Made by a program: the position numbers and the translations under genes. Under the pieces are notes generated by a model. The model was not told the origin of the DNA. It saw nothing but the letters and a program-made list of their open reading frames with translations, and did no database searches. Shown piece by piece: positions 47,881 through 60,613 of a stretch of 64,000 nt of DNA. The DNA comes from Pararge aegeria. Its lineage: Eukaryota > Arthropoda > Insecta > Lepidoptera > Nymphalidae. The stretch is from positions 10,790,501 through 10,854,500 of the forward strand of contig NC_053190.1 in NCBI RefSeq assembly GCF_905163445.1. Reading direction: 5' to 3'. Within the stretch, counting starts at the first letter, position 1; the number at the start of each line of letters is the position of its first letter.

Positions 47881-49155
47881 CTCTTTCCATCTCTGGCTCT
47901 GAGCCTTCTTATGAGGTCCATAGTTAGCAACCACGTTAGTAATCAATAGCGTTGGTAAAATAGCGAAAACCCAATAATTTATAATATTTCCATTTTTATT
48001 TATTTTCTCTACCAACTACTGGCAATTTAAATAAAACTCTGGGCTCAACAAGTTGGCATTTTATTTACAATGACATTGAAAATAGAGCTAACATCTAATA
48101 TCTACTAATAAATTTTGATTGTTTAGAACAAGAAGTATAAAATCTAAATCACAAGATAAGATTTCAAAAGCATCAGATCTCAATAAAGAAAATAATATAA
48201 ATATATCGCATCGCATCAGTACATAAATATTTCGAAAGGGGCAAAATTAATTTCACAACTCAATGAAAACAAATTCTATGATACGTTCGTTTTACTTATA
48301 AAAGAAAACTTGTCGACATTTTTTAAATTTTATCCCAACCCTTAAAGACTATTGTGCTAATTTAAAAAATAAACTTGTGTTGCATTATGAACACATTTAA
48401 GTAATAACCCTCGAAAAATAGTAGAGATGTGTTAGGTATGCACTTATTTTAATTTTATAACAAATAATGAAGTACATAGGTTTATTCGCCAAGGAACTTG
48501 GTAGTTATTACAATAAGCACTGCATAAACTGCTGTCGATTAAGAAATATAAGTAATCTCCGTTTTTTAAACACTAAAAAAATATAAGAACTCTTATTTTA
48601 AAAGTACACCATCTTATCACTGATTATGATATGGTTTGGCACAGTGAAAAATAAATAAAATAGGCAACTAAAAGAGAGCAAGTCTAAAAACCAAGATACA
48701 ATTACCCGCATTATTTTAGGGCAAGGATTGGCTATGGCTGAAGATTTCCAATTTATTTATTCCGTCTGAAGGCAAAAATTATGGCTCTTTAACTGTCCGT
48801 CTCCATAAAAAAGATTGGATTTTGAATGTTATAATATAGAATGTAACGATGCCTAAAACGTAACCTTAATAATCAAAAACTTACATTGAAGCAATTAAGA
48901 TAATTTTATTATGAAAATTAGATACAGGTATATTCATACATAAGTATAATTTTGTTTAATGCCTACGCTGTTCACATTAATAACAATAGGGTATTCTACT
49001 TATCGAAATGTTAAATATTTTTTAAAAAGGGATATTAAAGAAATATCGAATGATTCTCGAAATTAATTAGTAATAAATTTCTGTCACATTCTCGCAAATA
49101 TATACACTATAATACGTGTAATGACTAATGATTATAACATAGAAAGTCAACTACT

Positions 49156-49262
49156 TCATACATTAAACCAATTGACAGTAACGGCGCCGAAGTGCAGGCG
49201 AGAGTCGTAGCGGGAAGTGGATGGGGGGAAACCGCACTCCTGCTCACCGCATTCATTCTTTT
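49156..49262 (-). other. Candidate alternative 3' coding exon of CaMKI
   Basis: This is a GC-rich island in an AT-rich desert. On the minus strand, after an AG at 49264-49263 preceded by pyrimidines, a frame reads KNECGEQECGFPP, continues with SRYDSRLHFGAVTVNWFNV and stops at 49156. The codon-like composition is unlike its surroundings, but a second frame is also open and I do not recognise the peptide from a database. It lies 7.6 kb downstream of the CaMKI stop on the same strand, so an alternative C-terminus is a guess. It could equally be a conserved untranslated element. Confidence 0.3.
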
Positions 49263-52200
49263 CTGTCAGTCGAGTTTACTGTAAAGGGCGAATAATACCA
49301 GAAAACTCTCGGCATTGTAGTTCCTATATTTATTAATTTATTTCAACCAAAAAATAAAAAATTTAACACGCTTAGTATACTATTAAGCGTTTCTCTATTC
49401 GTCATAACTTTTAGCCTACCTTAGAATTTCTACTTTTTAAATTAAAAAAAATAACGTAAAATACCCTATTACTTATTAACCACGATTCACATTTAACAGT
49501 TAAGTGATTAATATAAATCAGCATAAAAAATTTCATCTGCCACATTACGTGCCCAAAATAAAAAAAATATATATATAATATTATCATAATAATTTTATCA
49601 TAGATTTTGAAAATAAATATAAGTAGTTAAAATATGTCTATATGTAACATTTATTTTTATCACGTTTATTCAAAAGGCATGTAAATAATTTTAATGGCAC
49701 ATACGCTGAAAATAGCTAATATTCAAATTACACGTTATGCATATTCAATATATCTCCTTACTTCATAAAAACAGTGACAAGTACTACATTACAAATACAA
49801 CATCTTATGTGAAGGCGCTTTTAACTGATATTATTATATGTTTATTATATAGACATAGATTATTATTTATTATTAAAAATAATCGTAAGTACTAATTACA
49901 AAATATGACAAAGAATTGCAATTCTAAACTTAAAAAAAAAGTGTAAACTACAAAATTATATAACCACTAGATACTTTGGACCAGATTTAAAAGCGATACA
50001 TAGATGCTTCATTCAGTTTATATGAACTATGAGTACAGTCAAATTATCTGCAGATTTAATTACAAAAGAAACTAGTTAATAGCTTTATTTATAGGTGGTG
50101 GATTATATTCTTTCGATTGCACTGTCAACTTCTTTCATTATTTGAAAGAGTACACATACTCTCGGGATCGTCCCATAATCAGTCAGGATTGCATGGAGGA
50201 GACCATGGAAAACGAGGGAAATTCTCAAATTTTAGTCGTTAGTTTTATTAGAGAATTTCGTTTTGTCGTCGGCGAAATGTGAATACAAAATTAAAGCATA
50301 AAACCAAAGATCCTGTGCAGTGCAGTGATTTGACTGTACCATAATATAATATATGGAACACAACAAGGTTTAAACATTTTACAGAATAAATAAAAAAAAC
50401 CTTAAACCAACCATGTGTTGTTTTTCCGCGTTTTCTTTTTGTATTTTTTTTTACAAATAAATAATCATTATTTTGAAGCGGTTAATTTCAAACTATACCC
50501 TAGTTTGAAATTAACCGAGGGAGAGGGGCTATTGAAGGTATTAATGAGTCATTAAATATTTTCATGGTAATGTAATTAAGTATACATTTACTCCCTAATA
50601 TCTAACTCACACAGCATTTCAACATGCTGTTTTTTCCATTCGGTAAAATTTAATATCCGATATTTCGCTAAAATAACCCGCTCTAAACCGCTTATTAAAA
50701 TTAATAAATGTCATGTTAATTAAAATTGTGTTGTGTTTTTAAAGCAATTATTTCATTCGTTTTGAAACCTTCATAAATAGCATTTTTCCCACCTTTCCAC
50801 TTACAGTTAATTCATTTGTAATAAAAATAATAAAAACTTAATTTCTATTTGAAATTTAATAACAAAATCAATAAACAGGAAATTCCTTATTTCTGTGTAA
50901 GTAGAATGAATACAATACGATATTATTATCTATGTCAAGGGTTATCGAGAAGTTAATAATATTAATGAGTACACACTAGTCTATATAACGAAGATTAGGA
51001 TATAAATTATATACACAGTATTATGCTTAACATGCTAAGAAAAAATACATTAAATCTAGCACTGTCATGTTTTATACAGAGGTACTAAGTCTGCTTAAAA
51101 GAACATACTTAAACTTTGTCAATAAAAATGCTTGAGAATTTGTTTTATAAGTTAGTTCTTAAATAACTTTTTATTTTAACATTCTCGTTTATAAGATTTG
51201 ATTTTTTTAATTTAATTTAAGTTCTCCCGTCACAGCCTTCATGAACACAAAATACAGTAATAAATGTAGCCATAATATTCGTAATAAAAATATTTTTATT
51301 CATCTTTAAACCTGTATAAAAATAACACGAGATCTATAAATATATTTTAAAAGACTTGAAAACATGTTATTGTATTATTTTAATTTATTTAAATATTTAC
51401 CTACTCTTAGGGGGTCTTTTAAAAACTTTTTTTTAAATTTAAAAATCAACAAAATTGCGGCCGGAGTTTTGAGCATATTAAAATGCAAGACAGAGACTGC
51501 AATTTTTACTGATTCCTACCGATCGTACAATTCTGATAACAAGGAATAATCGTTTTTTTTCGGGTAATAAGTAGGTAAGTAATTTATATAAATTATAATC
51601 GGTGGAAAGAAATGAAAAAAAAAACCTTTTGCTTTTCTACCGTTGATAAACATAGCTAATGTGAACAAAATGTAATTTAAAAAAACTGGTTTGTTGGTCG
51701 TGAAAGGTGTGGACGGAAGAGACATTAGATATAAATCTATCTTTTACAATAATAATTATTATTTATTTACTTTACTTTAAAAATAAAGCAAAATTTTAAT
51801 TCTTGAAAAAGGAATGCCGATAATCCCGAAATTTAGTAAAAGAAAAATATCTATACGTCATAAAAAAAAATGCAATAGCATTCATGCAATACTGAAAAAT
51901 GGAATGTAATTTGTAGTATTGTAATATTTTAAAATCCCGTCAAGGAATGTAGTGTTTGTCATAACTGCAATATAAACCAAATACTTGTGTCAATAAATTA
52001 TGAAATATTTAAAAAAAAGCATAAATATGTTAACAAGATTAATATATGTAACTTTATCTCTGTCGAGCATGAACTCAATGCAAATAATTAAATTAGGTAT
52101 GATTAAAAATTATTCAAAATAATAAAATCATACATACCTAAAGATATTTACTTTTTATATTATTAGAACAGGCTTGTTTTATTTTATTTTTATAGTATAC

Positions 52201-53477
52201 TTTTACACTAAATAGTTCCGAAAAGATGGTTTTATCATCAATATCAGCCTACAAACGTCCCAGAGCTGGGCACAGATTCCCTCCCTCTTAGGAAAGAGAG
52301 GCTTAGAGCAAAACCCACCATGCTTCTCGAATGCGGATTGGTAAAGTATATGACAGGTAAAAAAAAATAGTATAGCAAGACAACAAAGGGATGTGAATAC
52401 TTTTATTTAGTATAGGTGATAGTTCCCTTCAGTCCCCCATTTTCTTTATTTATACGCATAAAACCTTTAATCAAATCATTTCAAACCATAATCGACTAAA
52501 CTAGCAGGTTTTCGAAATTTTACTCGTGTGTGAATAAAGTAATAAAAACTGCTAAACTATTTTTAATTCTTATGGGAACAAATGGCAACTATTCCGCATC
52601 AAACCAAAGAAGTATCACGTAAATCAGATCATAAATCTCAACGTAATCGAACCTTCTTTATTCTGAAGTCGCTTGAAATCTAAAATTATAACCGTCCGTT
52701 TTCTTTTTTGCACCGCCTTTAAGCCTTGAGGGTAAATAGGGTTTTATGCTTGGTATTTTTACAAAAAAAAAATGGTAACGGCGGACGGGAAACTACCTAC
52801 ACCAAAAGATTTCAACCTCCTTTGTAAACACTGGACAGAGATAAACAAATTACATCAAATATTATGCTACATTAGTAAAAGAAAAATAGTTAAAATAAAA
52901 ATAACAAATCTGCCTTAAATTCTGTACGCTTTTATAACATGCAAATAACCACATGAGCTTGAGAAAAGGCAATTATTTACAGACACTTGTATTGAAATTT
53001 ATTTCTAAAGATTAAGTCAAAACAAATAACCTTCAAGTAAGTACAATAGGAATACATGATTACAATTTCAAATTTAAAGCATCATGTAGTTATAGGTATA
53101 TTGATAAGCCGAGAGTTATGTATTAAATAAGGCCAAAGCTATTATGTACAGTAGATAAAATACTATTACATTAAGAAGAAATACAAAAACAATACGTATG
53201 TATTTCATATATTTTTATATTCAGACTTAATAGTAGATCTAACTCGCGATTGCCGTTTTGTAGTTGCTGTAAATGCATGTATATTGTATGCATTGTTTTT
53301 GTGTGCGTAATATTGGGAACTTTGTGTTATGTTATTGTTTCTCTGAGGTTTGGATCCAAGCCCTGGCCACGAATAGGCGGCCAACGGCGCTTATTGGATT
53401 GTCAAAGATATGGCACAAACGACTTCGCTATCAAGCGATCAATTTGCGCCGGAGAAACCCCTCTTGAGTTTAAAAGT

Positions 53478-53524
53478 AGAAGATCAAACAATACAGCCTA
53501 AATGGCTGTATTGTTTGATCTTCT
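53478..53524. repeat. Perfect 21-bp inverted repeat with 5-base loop
   Basis: The arm from 53478 (AGAAGATCAAACAATACAGC plus C) and the arm ending at 53524 are exact reverse complements around the loop TAAAT. It would form a very stable hairpin in RNA or DNA. The sequence just to its left is a GC-richer stretch. Confidence 0.85.
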
Positions 53525-56500
53525 TATGTAATGCCTTTAGAGTTAAGATCTCAAGTATTATGTAAGTTGGTATCGAAAATGATAGCTATGCATTTATTGA
53601 ACTGTATGATGGTGATAATAATGTACGGCTAAGTTTGTTTTATTCTTCTTCTTAGACCAGGGCGCGGCTTCTATCTCATTACGCAAATAGTTTGCAGCTT
53701 TTTTAAGTTATCTATAAAATATAGTTCACCTCACCTCACAATTGTGAAAACATATATGTATGAACGGTTACTGTGATTGGCCTACATAAAAGATTTTTGT
53801 ATTTGAATTCAAAAATTCAAAATATATTTTATCTAAGACTTGTTTGTTTGCCTTATATTACAGATGGAGCGTTTATACAATGCATAGTTTGCGTTTCTCA
53901 TGCCGACTCGTTCAGCCTTTATTCAGTCAATTGAACTAAAATGTGAGACAGTCGATTTATCGAATTTTAGCTCCAGGTTAACTAGCCGACAGTCAGATGC
54001 AAACGTTTTGCAATGAGTCAGAACCCTAATCCAAGCCCATTAAAAGTATGTGGCTTGGATTGTGGAACTATTTTAGCAGTTGTTTTCATCGAGCATGGCG
54101 ACTAGCTCAGAAAAAGGCGTTAAATACTTATGAGTGAAAACGTCCTATATAAAAAAAATTATTAATGTTTATTGCTTACATATATAAAAAAATTACCCAA
54201 AAAGCATTCGAAGCTTTATTGCTTGTAATGCACTCACACATACACAATGCATTACAACAACTGAAACTGAACGGCCACTGTGAGAACATCCTACACCCAT
54301 ATAGAAGCATTTTTTGTGTAATATTTTGTATTAGGCCCTGTGTGTTTATATAGAATATATAGAATTGTGTTAAGAGTATCAATTAAAATCGATATGAGAA
54401 GAATTTATACACTGTTGAATTCATTGTTTGAATTTTAAAACTTCACGTAAAGACAGGAAGGAGTCAGATTTAGAATATTAAAACTTACACTATATATAGC
54501 ATATTATGCAATATTTTTTTTTAAACCACTATGTGTATATGTTGGTTAAATAGGGAATATCATGCGCACAATCACATCCATTACATCCATTTATTTCAAT
54601 AACATTAAGAATTTGTAACCAATTATTGTATTAAGACAAGCGCTCGACACATACTATATCATTTTATTAAACTTGGCATAACGGCGGAATAATAATGCTG
54701 TGTTCTTTCACGTTCTGACATCTGAAAGATGCTATAATTGAATTGAGATAAAACACTGCTTAACTTTTCCGACGTTATGCAACGTTTATTAACAAATGGG
54801 TATTGGTTTAAGTGTGACAAATGTATTTTTAAATGATGGTAAATGAGTTAAAAACAATTCGGTAATTGTTCTAGAATGGACTAATTCTCGTAATTATTCG
54901 AATGCGGCAGCTTTGATGTCAGATCTCCATAAGATGCTATCTTGTTACACATAATTAAGGAATGAAGAAAAAATTATACAACTTTTTTTTCTCAGACATG
55001 TTATGTTTTATTATTGTTATTAAGATTGAACTAATATCATCATAAACTGTTTTCCAAATCTTTCGGAATACTGCATTTACCACAACCCAGTTTTAAATTA
55101 GTTATTTCCGAGGTTTATCAGGAATTTGTGCTCTTTTTTTCCGTAACTACGCAATTATAATAACTTCCAGGATAATTCTCACAGTGTTTAGTTTAAAATT
55201 GAATGTTTTGTCATCGTCTGCCCATCTATAATACAATTTTTGCTTACAAAATGGCCTAAAGAGCAGCTATTCAAAACTCTAGCAGTATTATAACTAGCAA
55301 AATCTAGGATAACAAACTTTTGGTTCCTATAATTATTATAGATGAATTCTGAATTACTCCAATACACTTCACATACACCATTCTTTAAACAGTAACAATT
55401 AATAATCACATTCATGTGATAATATACATTCTTTCATAGTTTGTCATCATCATGCCCATTATAAAGCCATTAAATATTCTCTTCGTTATAATTTATTTAT
55501 AACAACTTGCAACAAACCTTAGCATTAAGTGATTATCACCGTAACTATAAGTATTTACTAGCACAGAATGTTTAGAAGAGAATGTTTATTCTAGCTTTGC
55601 ACTGTTTTTATTCAAACAGCAAATGAAGATTCGTCAAGGGATTAATTATTATGATACAAGTATAATTAGCATATTAATATATAATATAAAAATGTCATGT
55701 AATAAGGTTAAATATAGAGATTATAAATGACATGGACTTGAAGTATGAGATTCCAAGAATTTTGAGTAACAATGCATGCAACAGATGTAGGAAAGAAAGT
55801 TTCTAAACAGATTACACCAGTTGCGAATATAAGTTGTGCAGATCTTATGTAGACAGTACTCAATGCAACTTTTACTATGTTGTATTCACAAAAACAACAT
55901 TAAGAAACTGTATAAACTACACTGTGACTAGCCCAATATACCATTAAAACAATTCATTCGTTGATTGTTATCAATTCTAACTTAAGGTGAATTATGCTCA
56001 CCAATTAAAAACATCAAAGCATCGGCCATTAAAAGCAATGATACAAATTTAGCAATGACACAAATCTCAGACGCTGCTGCTTGCTGGCCCCAGCAATAAA
56101 TATCAATTACTGTTATGCATCTACCAAATTATTAATTTCCATACCAACAAGCATATTAGTCAGCATGTATACAGGGGCTTAAGGAACCAGTCTTTTTTTG
56201 TTAAAGAAATGACAATCTACTTGATTGTCAAATATACACACCCTAAAATGTTGGTACAGCAATCCAACTTTCTATAAGTCAAATCCTGAATACATACTCA
56301 CACCCAATGTTACAATAATTGTTTTCTTTCTTTTGTGAAACAGTGTAGTTTTTTATTTTAGTATTATTTCATATACAGGGTACAGAGGTAGAACAAGGAA
56401 TGTGTTTTTGGGTGGAAGATACTTAAAAAATATAAGAAACAAAACAAAGAATGTAATGTAGAAAAGTTCCTGTTACTGATTTGTAAGTCTAGAAAGAAAT

Positions 56501-56854
56501 ATATATCAAATGGCAAAAACAAGATTGGTTTTTAGACATTCCATCATTTGCCCCTGTACCCATCATACCTGGGACAACAAAACAAAAATGTTGGAAGACA
56601 GGAATACATTTCCATCGCACCACCTTACCCTATGTGACACACCAGACCACTTACTGGCCATACAAATTACAGATTTAATGTCATTCAACCGGTGTAAAGC
56701 ATGGTGGTGAGTTGCATATGTGTCTGGATCATATTTGTTTTGTTGAGAAACAGCAATTGTTGTTTTTGTTACGGCTAGTTGGAAAGACAATGTATAAGAG
56801 AAGTATAATCGTTAAGTACCTTCATCACATTGTCAGCTTTGTTCTGTATGTGAG

Positions 56855-59601
56855 CTATTGTTGTGGTTTGGGCTGCTGAGCGTTGGCATTGCGACTTGAG
56901 CTGCTGCTGCTCAGTATCATTTTCTGCATTTGGCGGATGACCGTGGTAGCATGGTAAGCTTGCTTCCAGCGAGACTTGGCAAAGTTTTTCTTAAGTTGCT
57001 CAGATACAGTGCCATGGATGTTCTTGTTGCTGGCCGCATTGCCAGAAATCCACGGATGAGCTAAGGCTTGCCTGTAAATACCAAAGTGATACAGATGTGC
57101 ATAGTTGGGAATAGAACTTAAGGTGATATGCGTAAAAACCAAAAACAACAAATTTAATTATTAAAATTCTCTTATACTGTCAGTTTATTTAGTCATTTGA
57201 CACTAAATGCAATGGTGTAATGTATAGTACGCTGTTTTGAATAAGTGAATGGGGATAGTAATATCCAGTTAAAACAACATGGATGGAAGTAACAAACACA
57301 TCATAAGCAGGCTTTACACAATGAAAAAATATTTTAGAAAATATAGCTATTAACTTTTGTCCACACAAACCACAAATCATAAGTGTATACTTATGATTTG
57401 TGGTTTTTTCTTACAAAAGTTAATAGCTATATTTTCTAAAATATTTTTTCATAAGTCATCATAAGTGTATACTTATGATTTGTGGTTGTTTCTTACAAAA
57501 GTTAATAGCTATATTTTCTAAAATATTTTTTCATTGTGTAAAGCCTGCTTATGATGTGTTATACAGAAAAGAAGAGCTAATTTTATTATGAAAACCAAAC
57601 TTCACATACATTAATAATACTAGAAGTAAGAGGTATAGACATAGTAATATCTAATGTAATAAACAATAATAAAAACTAATTCTCAGCCAATTACTCTTGG
57701 ATCTTCTCTCACAATGCTGGCAATAGCTTTGGCAGCAGTCCCCAATGTTGGCCAAGTGCAAATTGATAGACCTCACATTCCTTCAAGAACATTATAAAGA
57801 AAAGTTTTCCGCACTAAGTTTTCCTTTACCGTTAAAGCAAGTTATAATTAAATATTAACTATCACCAAAGAAGTATAATTTCTTACTATGTAACACAAAT
57901 TTTATTTGTTTCATGATCTATAATATAGATCTAATATGTTTGTCTATATTTGCAGCTTAAAAGGCATTTTTATGACTTCAAGCCTTTATAAAATGTTGAG
58001 TAAGGTATTCTACAGACTGTCCTAATTTCAGCATCAGGTCAAGGTTGTACCATATTATTGTAGAGACATTACAAACACTTAGTATGCCTTATTTGAAATC
58101 AATTTATAAGATATGTGGAAGTTTGAACTGTAATTTTCCATCAGCCACCAGGTAAGATTAGAAAAAATTTAATTTATTCATTTCAAGTAGGTCTATGTTG
58201 CGCTCATGAAACAGCAAGTATCTCTTTTAGTGTAACTCTACCATCAGTTTGTGTTAAAAATTCAACTGTTGCTCTTTTCCCGCATTAAACTGATAACGCT
58301 GCAACTCAGATGTTTACTATACACACCTAAGAACTATATTGATTAAACACTTTATTGAATAAAAAAGTTAACATTGGTTCATTACAGAGATATGATAACA
58401 ATGGAATACAGTGTCAAACTTCAACATATCTCTGTTGTATTGGTATGTTAAAAACCAGTATGAATCCCTCTACACATGCAAAAAACAAATTGGATGTCCA
58501 TGAGATGTAAATATGGGTCAACAATAGTGGATAGTTAGTGGTAGTTTAGCAGATTGAGACTATAATTTTGGCTAATAGAATTATTTGAAGTTGTTGAATT
58601 CAATAACCTATTATAAACAGGGGTCTACCCAAAACCTTAAAGCATGGCAATTGGTCTACACAAGGAATAATTGAGGGAACCTCTGCTCTACATCATTTTA
58701 TCAGATTTTAGCTGCATTTTAATACTTACTTGCAAGTATAGCGCTTCTCCACATCAACACACATCAGGTGTCGTATGAAATCCTTTGCAGATTCACTTAT
58801 ATCATCCCAGTATGGGGAATCAAATTCAAAGTCCCCTTTAAGAATTTGAGCAAAGAGATTTGCATCATTTTCATCATAAAATGGAGGGTATCCACATAGT
58901 AATATATAGGAGATAACACCTATACTCCACACATCAACAGCCTTTCCATATGGCTTCTGAGCCAGGACTTCTGGAGCGACGTAACCGGGAGTACCACATG
59001 CTGTCGCCATTATCCCAGAATCCTCAATTTTCGACAATCCAAAGTCACTTATCATAATTTTGCTGTCTTCATCTGCACTGTAGTAAAGCAGATTTTCGGG
59101 TTTCAAATCTCTGTGCACCACTCCCTGTGAATGCATATAATCTACAGCTTCCAATACTTGTCTAATAAGATTAGCCGCGTCTTTCTCAGTGTAGGATCCT
59201 TTTTCTACGATGCGATCGAATAACTCGCCACCAGTTACTAATTCCATGACTAGGTATACCTTGTTTTTGTCCTCGTATGTTTCTAGCAGCTGGACAATGT
59301 TAGGATGAGAAAACATCTTTCTCTCGGCTCCTTCCGCTTTTGCATTTTCGCTAAATCTCTTTAGAACTCTAATTTCGTTTTCCAAGGAGTCTTCTTTACC
59401 TTTGAGAGCTTTTTTATCGATAATTTTGCAGGCGAACAATTGTCCATTTTCTTTGCTCTCAATAAGGCGTACTTCTGAAAAGGCTCCTGTTCCCAGGAGG
59501 TCCTTAACGGCATACTTATCTTCAATGGATGGCTGTCTTTCGGTATCCTTACTTTCTTTTTTAGATTTTCGCCCAAAATCTTTTTTGCCAAAAAGAGGCA
59601 T
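56855..59601 (-). CDS. CaMKI: Calcium/calmodulin-dependent protein kinase type I (CaMKI), 362 residues, two coding exons
   Basis: Ser/Thr kinase activated by Ca2+/calmodulin and by phosphorylation of its activation loop by an upstream kinase (CaMKK). Exons 59601-58730 and 57071-56855. Residues 30-287 form the kinase domain: glycine loop GTGAFSEV (37-44), lysine K59, HRDLKPEN (163-170), DFG (186-188), activation threonine T200 in MATACGTPGYVAPE, APE (209-211). The second exon supplies the autoinhibitory and calmodulin-binding segment (EQLKKNFAKSRWKQAYHATT) and a Ser/Gln-rich tail. Between helix C and strand 4 there is an insertion of about 12 residues (around SENAKAEGAERKMF) relative to vertebrate CaMKI; I believe other insects have a similar loop. 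The start at 59601 (MPLFGKK, common to CaMKI) is chosen over an in-frame ATG at 59616 because a splice acceptor (CTTGCAG) lies 9 bases upstream of it. A 5' non-coding exon is therefore expected further right. Confidence 0.95.
57295..57560. repeat. Long inverted repeat with duplicated right arm, CaMKI intron
   Basis: The left arm starts at 57295 (AACACATCATAAGCAGGCTT) and continues through AAAAAATATTTTAGAAAATA and AACCACAAATCATAAGTGTA. It is followed by a first right arm (57391-57452) and then a second, longer right arm (57462-57560) ending AAGCCTGCTTATGATGTGTT, exact inverse of the start. The centre ATAAGTGTATACTTAT is a palindrome and appears twice. It resembles a hairpin-type MITE whose right half has been copied again. 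Confidence 0.85.
58165..58285 (+). repeat. CAAGTAGGCCTA-family repeat, diverged, CaMKI intron
   Basis: It keeps TTTATTCATTTCAAGTAGGT, ACTCTACCATCAGTTTGTGT and GTTGCTCTTTTCC. It is more diverged than the copies at 11146 and 47310. Confidence 0.55.
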
Positions 59602-60241
59602 CTTGTAAGCCTGCAAGACTAAAGCAGACTTGAGATGAGAAACAGACTAACTTAAGCAAAAAAGGTAATAGAGAATAGATCTAAATTCCTAAGAATAGCT
59701 ATGTATTCTCTGTCTCTGTGGACTGACTGTGCATCTATGGTACAGGAATGTTCGATATTTAGAAATCCAGTAACAATAAATCAATGTAGAATTCGATTTG
59801 CGCAGTGGACAGGGACCCTGCTTTCTGAGTCCAAGGCCGTGGATTCGATTCCCAAAACGGGAAAATATTTTTGTGATGAACATGAATGTTTTTCAGTGTC
59901 TGGGTATCTGTATTTTATAAGTATTTATGTATATTATTCATAAAAATATTCGTAAGTTAGTTAGTAGTTAGCTACGCTTAATTTGGGGTTAGATAGCGAT
60001 GAGAGTATATTCGTAGTATATTTATTTATTTATATTAGAAAAAATCCTAGTACAGACCTCCCAAGGTACTAGTCCAGCGCAGTATAAAAAAGGTCAGGGA
60101 GAGGTCCATTAGTTTTGTCAAATAAAATCTAAAAACGGTAGGTCAATTTTGCTTCTTTTTTTTCTGTACGGATTAATCTCGGACATTTAAAATGTCGAAT
60201 CATCTAAATGGCCGAATCTAAAAATAATCATCTCAGATATA
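59602..60241. other. Upstream flank of the CaMKI coding start
   Basis: The minus strand shows a pyrimidine-rich tract and acceptor (TTTAGTCTTGCAG) ending 9 bases before the ATG, so this stretch should be intron of the 5' untranslated region. It contains a SINE A copy (59792-60032); the rest is unremarkable. Confidence 0.6.
59792..60032 (+). repeat. SINE family A copy upstream of CaMKI
   Basis: Head TTTGCGCAGTGGACAGGGAC, B box region GTGGATTCGATTCCC, CATGAATGTTTTTCAGTGTC and GGGGTTAGATAGCGATG, ending TATTTATTTATTTATATT. The ACCCATAACACAA block is reduced. Confidence 0.83.
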
Positions 60242-60256
60242 AATTGAGTAGTCCAC

Positions 60257-60514
60257 TTGCAAACCACGTTATGTTAAAAAAAAAACATTTTTTATCCAAT
60301 GGCGCCAATCGGTTAAGGATTTAAAATATTAACGTCAGCATTTAATATACTGTGTTAAAACTCGCTATGATAAGAATAAAATGGGATTGAAATCTCAATA
60401 CTTTTGCAAAAGTCGTTATGTTGATCGGCAGTCCACTTTCAAAAATCGCTAAGTTTGTATTAACTTGCAAACGACGCTAAGTTGCGTGGTGACTTTTGCA
60501 AAAGCCGCCATCTT
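60257..60514 (+). repeat. Left subterminal 19-bp iterons of the DUF7869-like element
   Basis: Copies in the same direction: 60257 TTGCAAACCACGTTATGTT, 60404 TTGCAAAAGTCGTTATGTT, 60437 TTTCAAAAATCGCTAAGTT, 60465 TTGCAAACGACGCTAAGTT, and a partial at 60496. The 60437 copy is preceded by AGTCCACT, as in the terminal repeat. They would be natural binding sites for the encoded protein, but this is inference. Confidence 0.8.
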
Positions 60515-60613
60515 GAGTGCCAGTACGCATAATACTGTCGAAGTGCATGCACGCGTTGCTTTCTTCAGATACTGCAGGCTTTTAAAAACGAGGTATTTTC
60601 TATTAAAATTATC

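Larger units (their letters stand above)
46760..56854. other. AT-rich interval between the convergent Sly1 and CaMKI genes
   Basis: Apart from the repeats at 47310-47880 and 52235-52350, about 9 kb is AT-rich, unusually poor in SINEs and without a convincing gene. Long 3' untranslated sequence of CaMKI (minus strand) or a non-coding RNA is possible; no poly(A) site can be chosen. GC-richer islands stand out at 49165-49270 (see candidate exon) and 53335-53470. Confidence 0.45.

Noticed and set aside
53250..53501. 83-residue open frame with Cys-rich start
   Set aside because: No recognisable domain or splice context, and its end runs into the perfect palindrome; probably a repeat or chance frame.
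56563..56790. Minus-strand frame just downstream of the CaMKI stop
   Set aside because: No domain similarity and no good acceptor in a compatible phase.
59602..59616. In-frame upstream ATG giving MQAYKMPLFG for CaMKI
   Set aside because: A clear polypyrimidine tract and CAG acceptor lie between this ATG and MPLFG, so the upstream ATG is intronic in the mature RNA.
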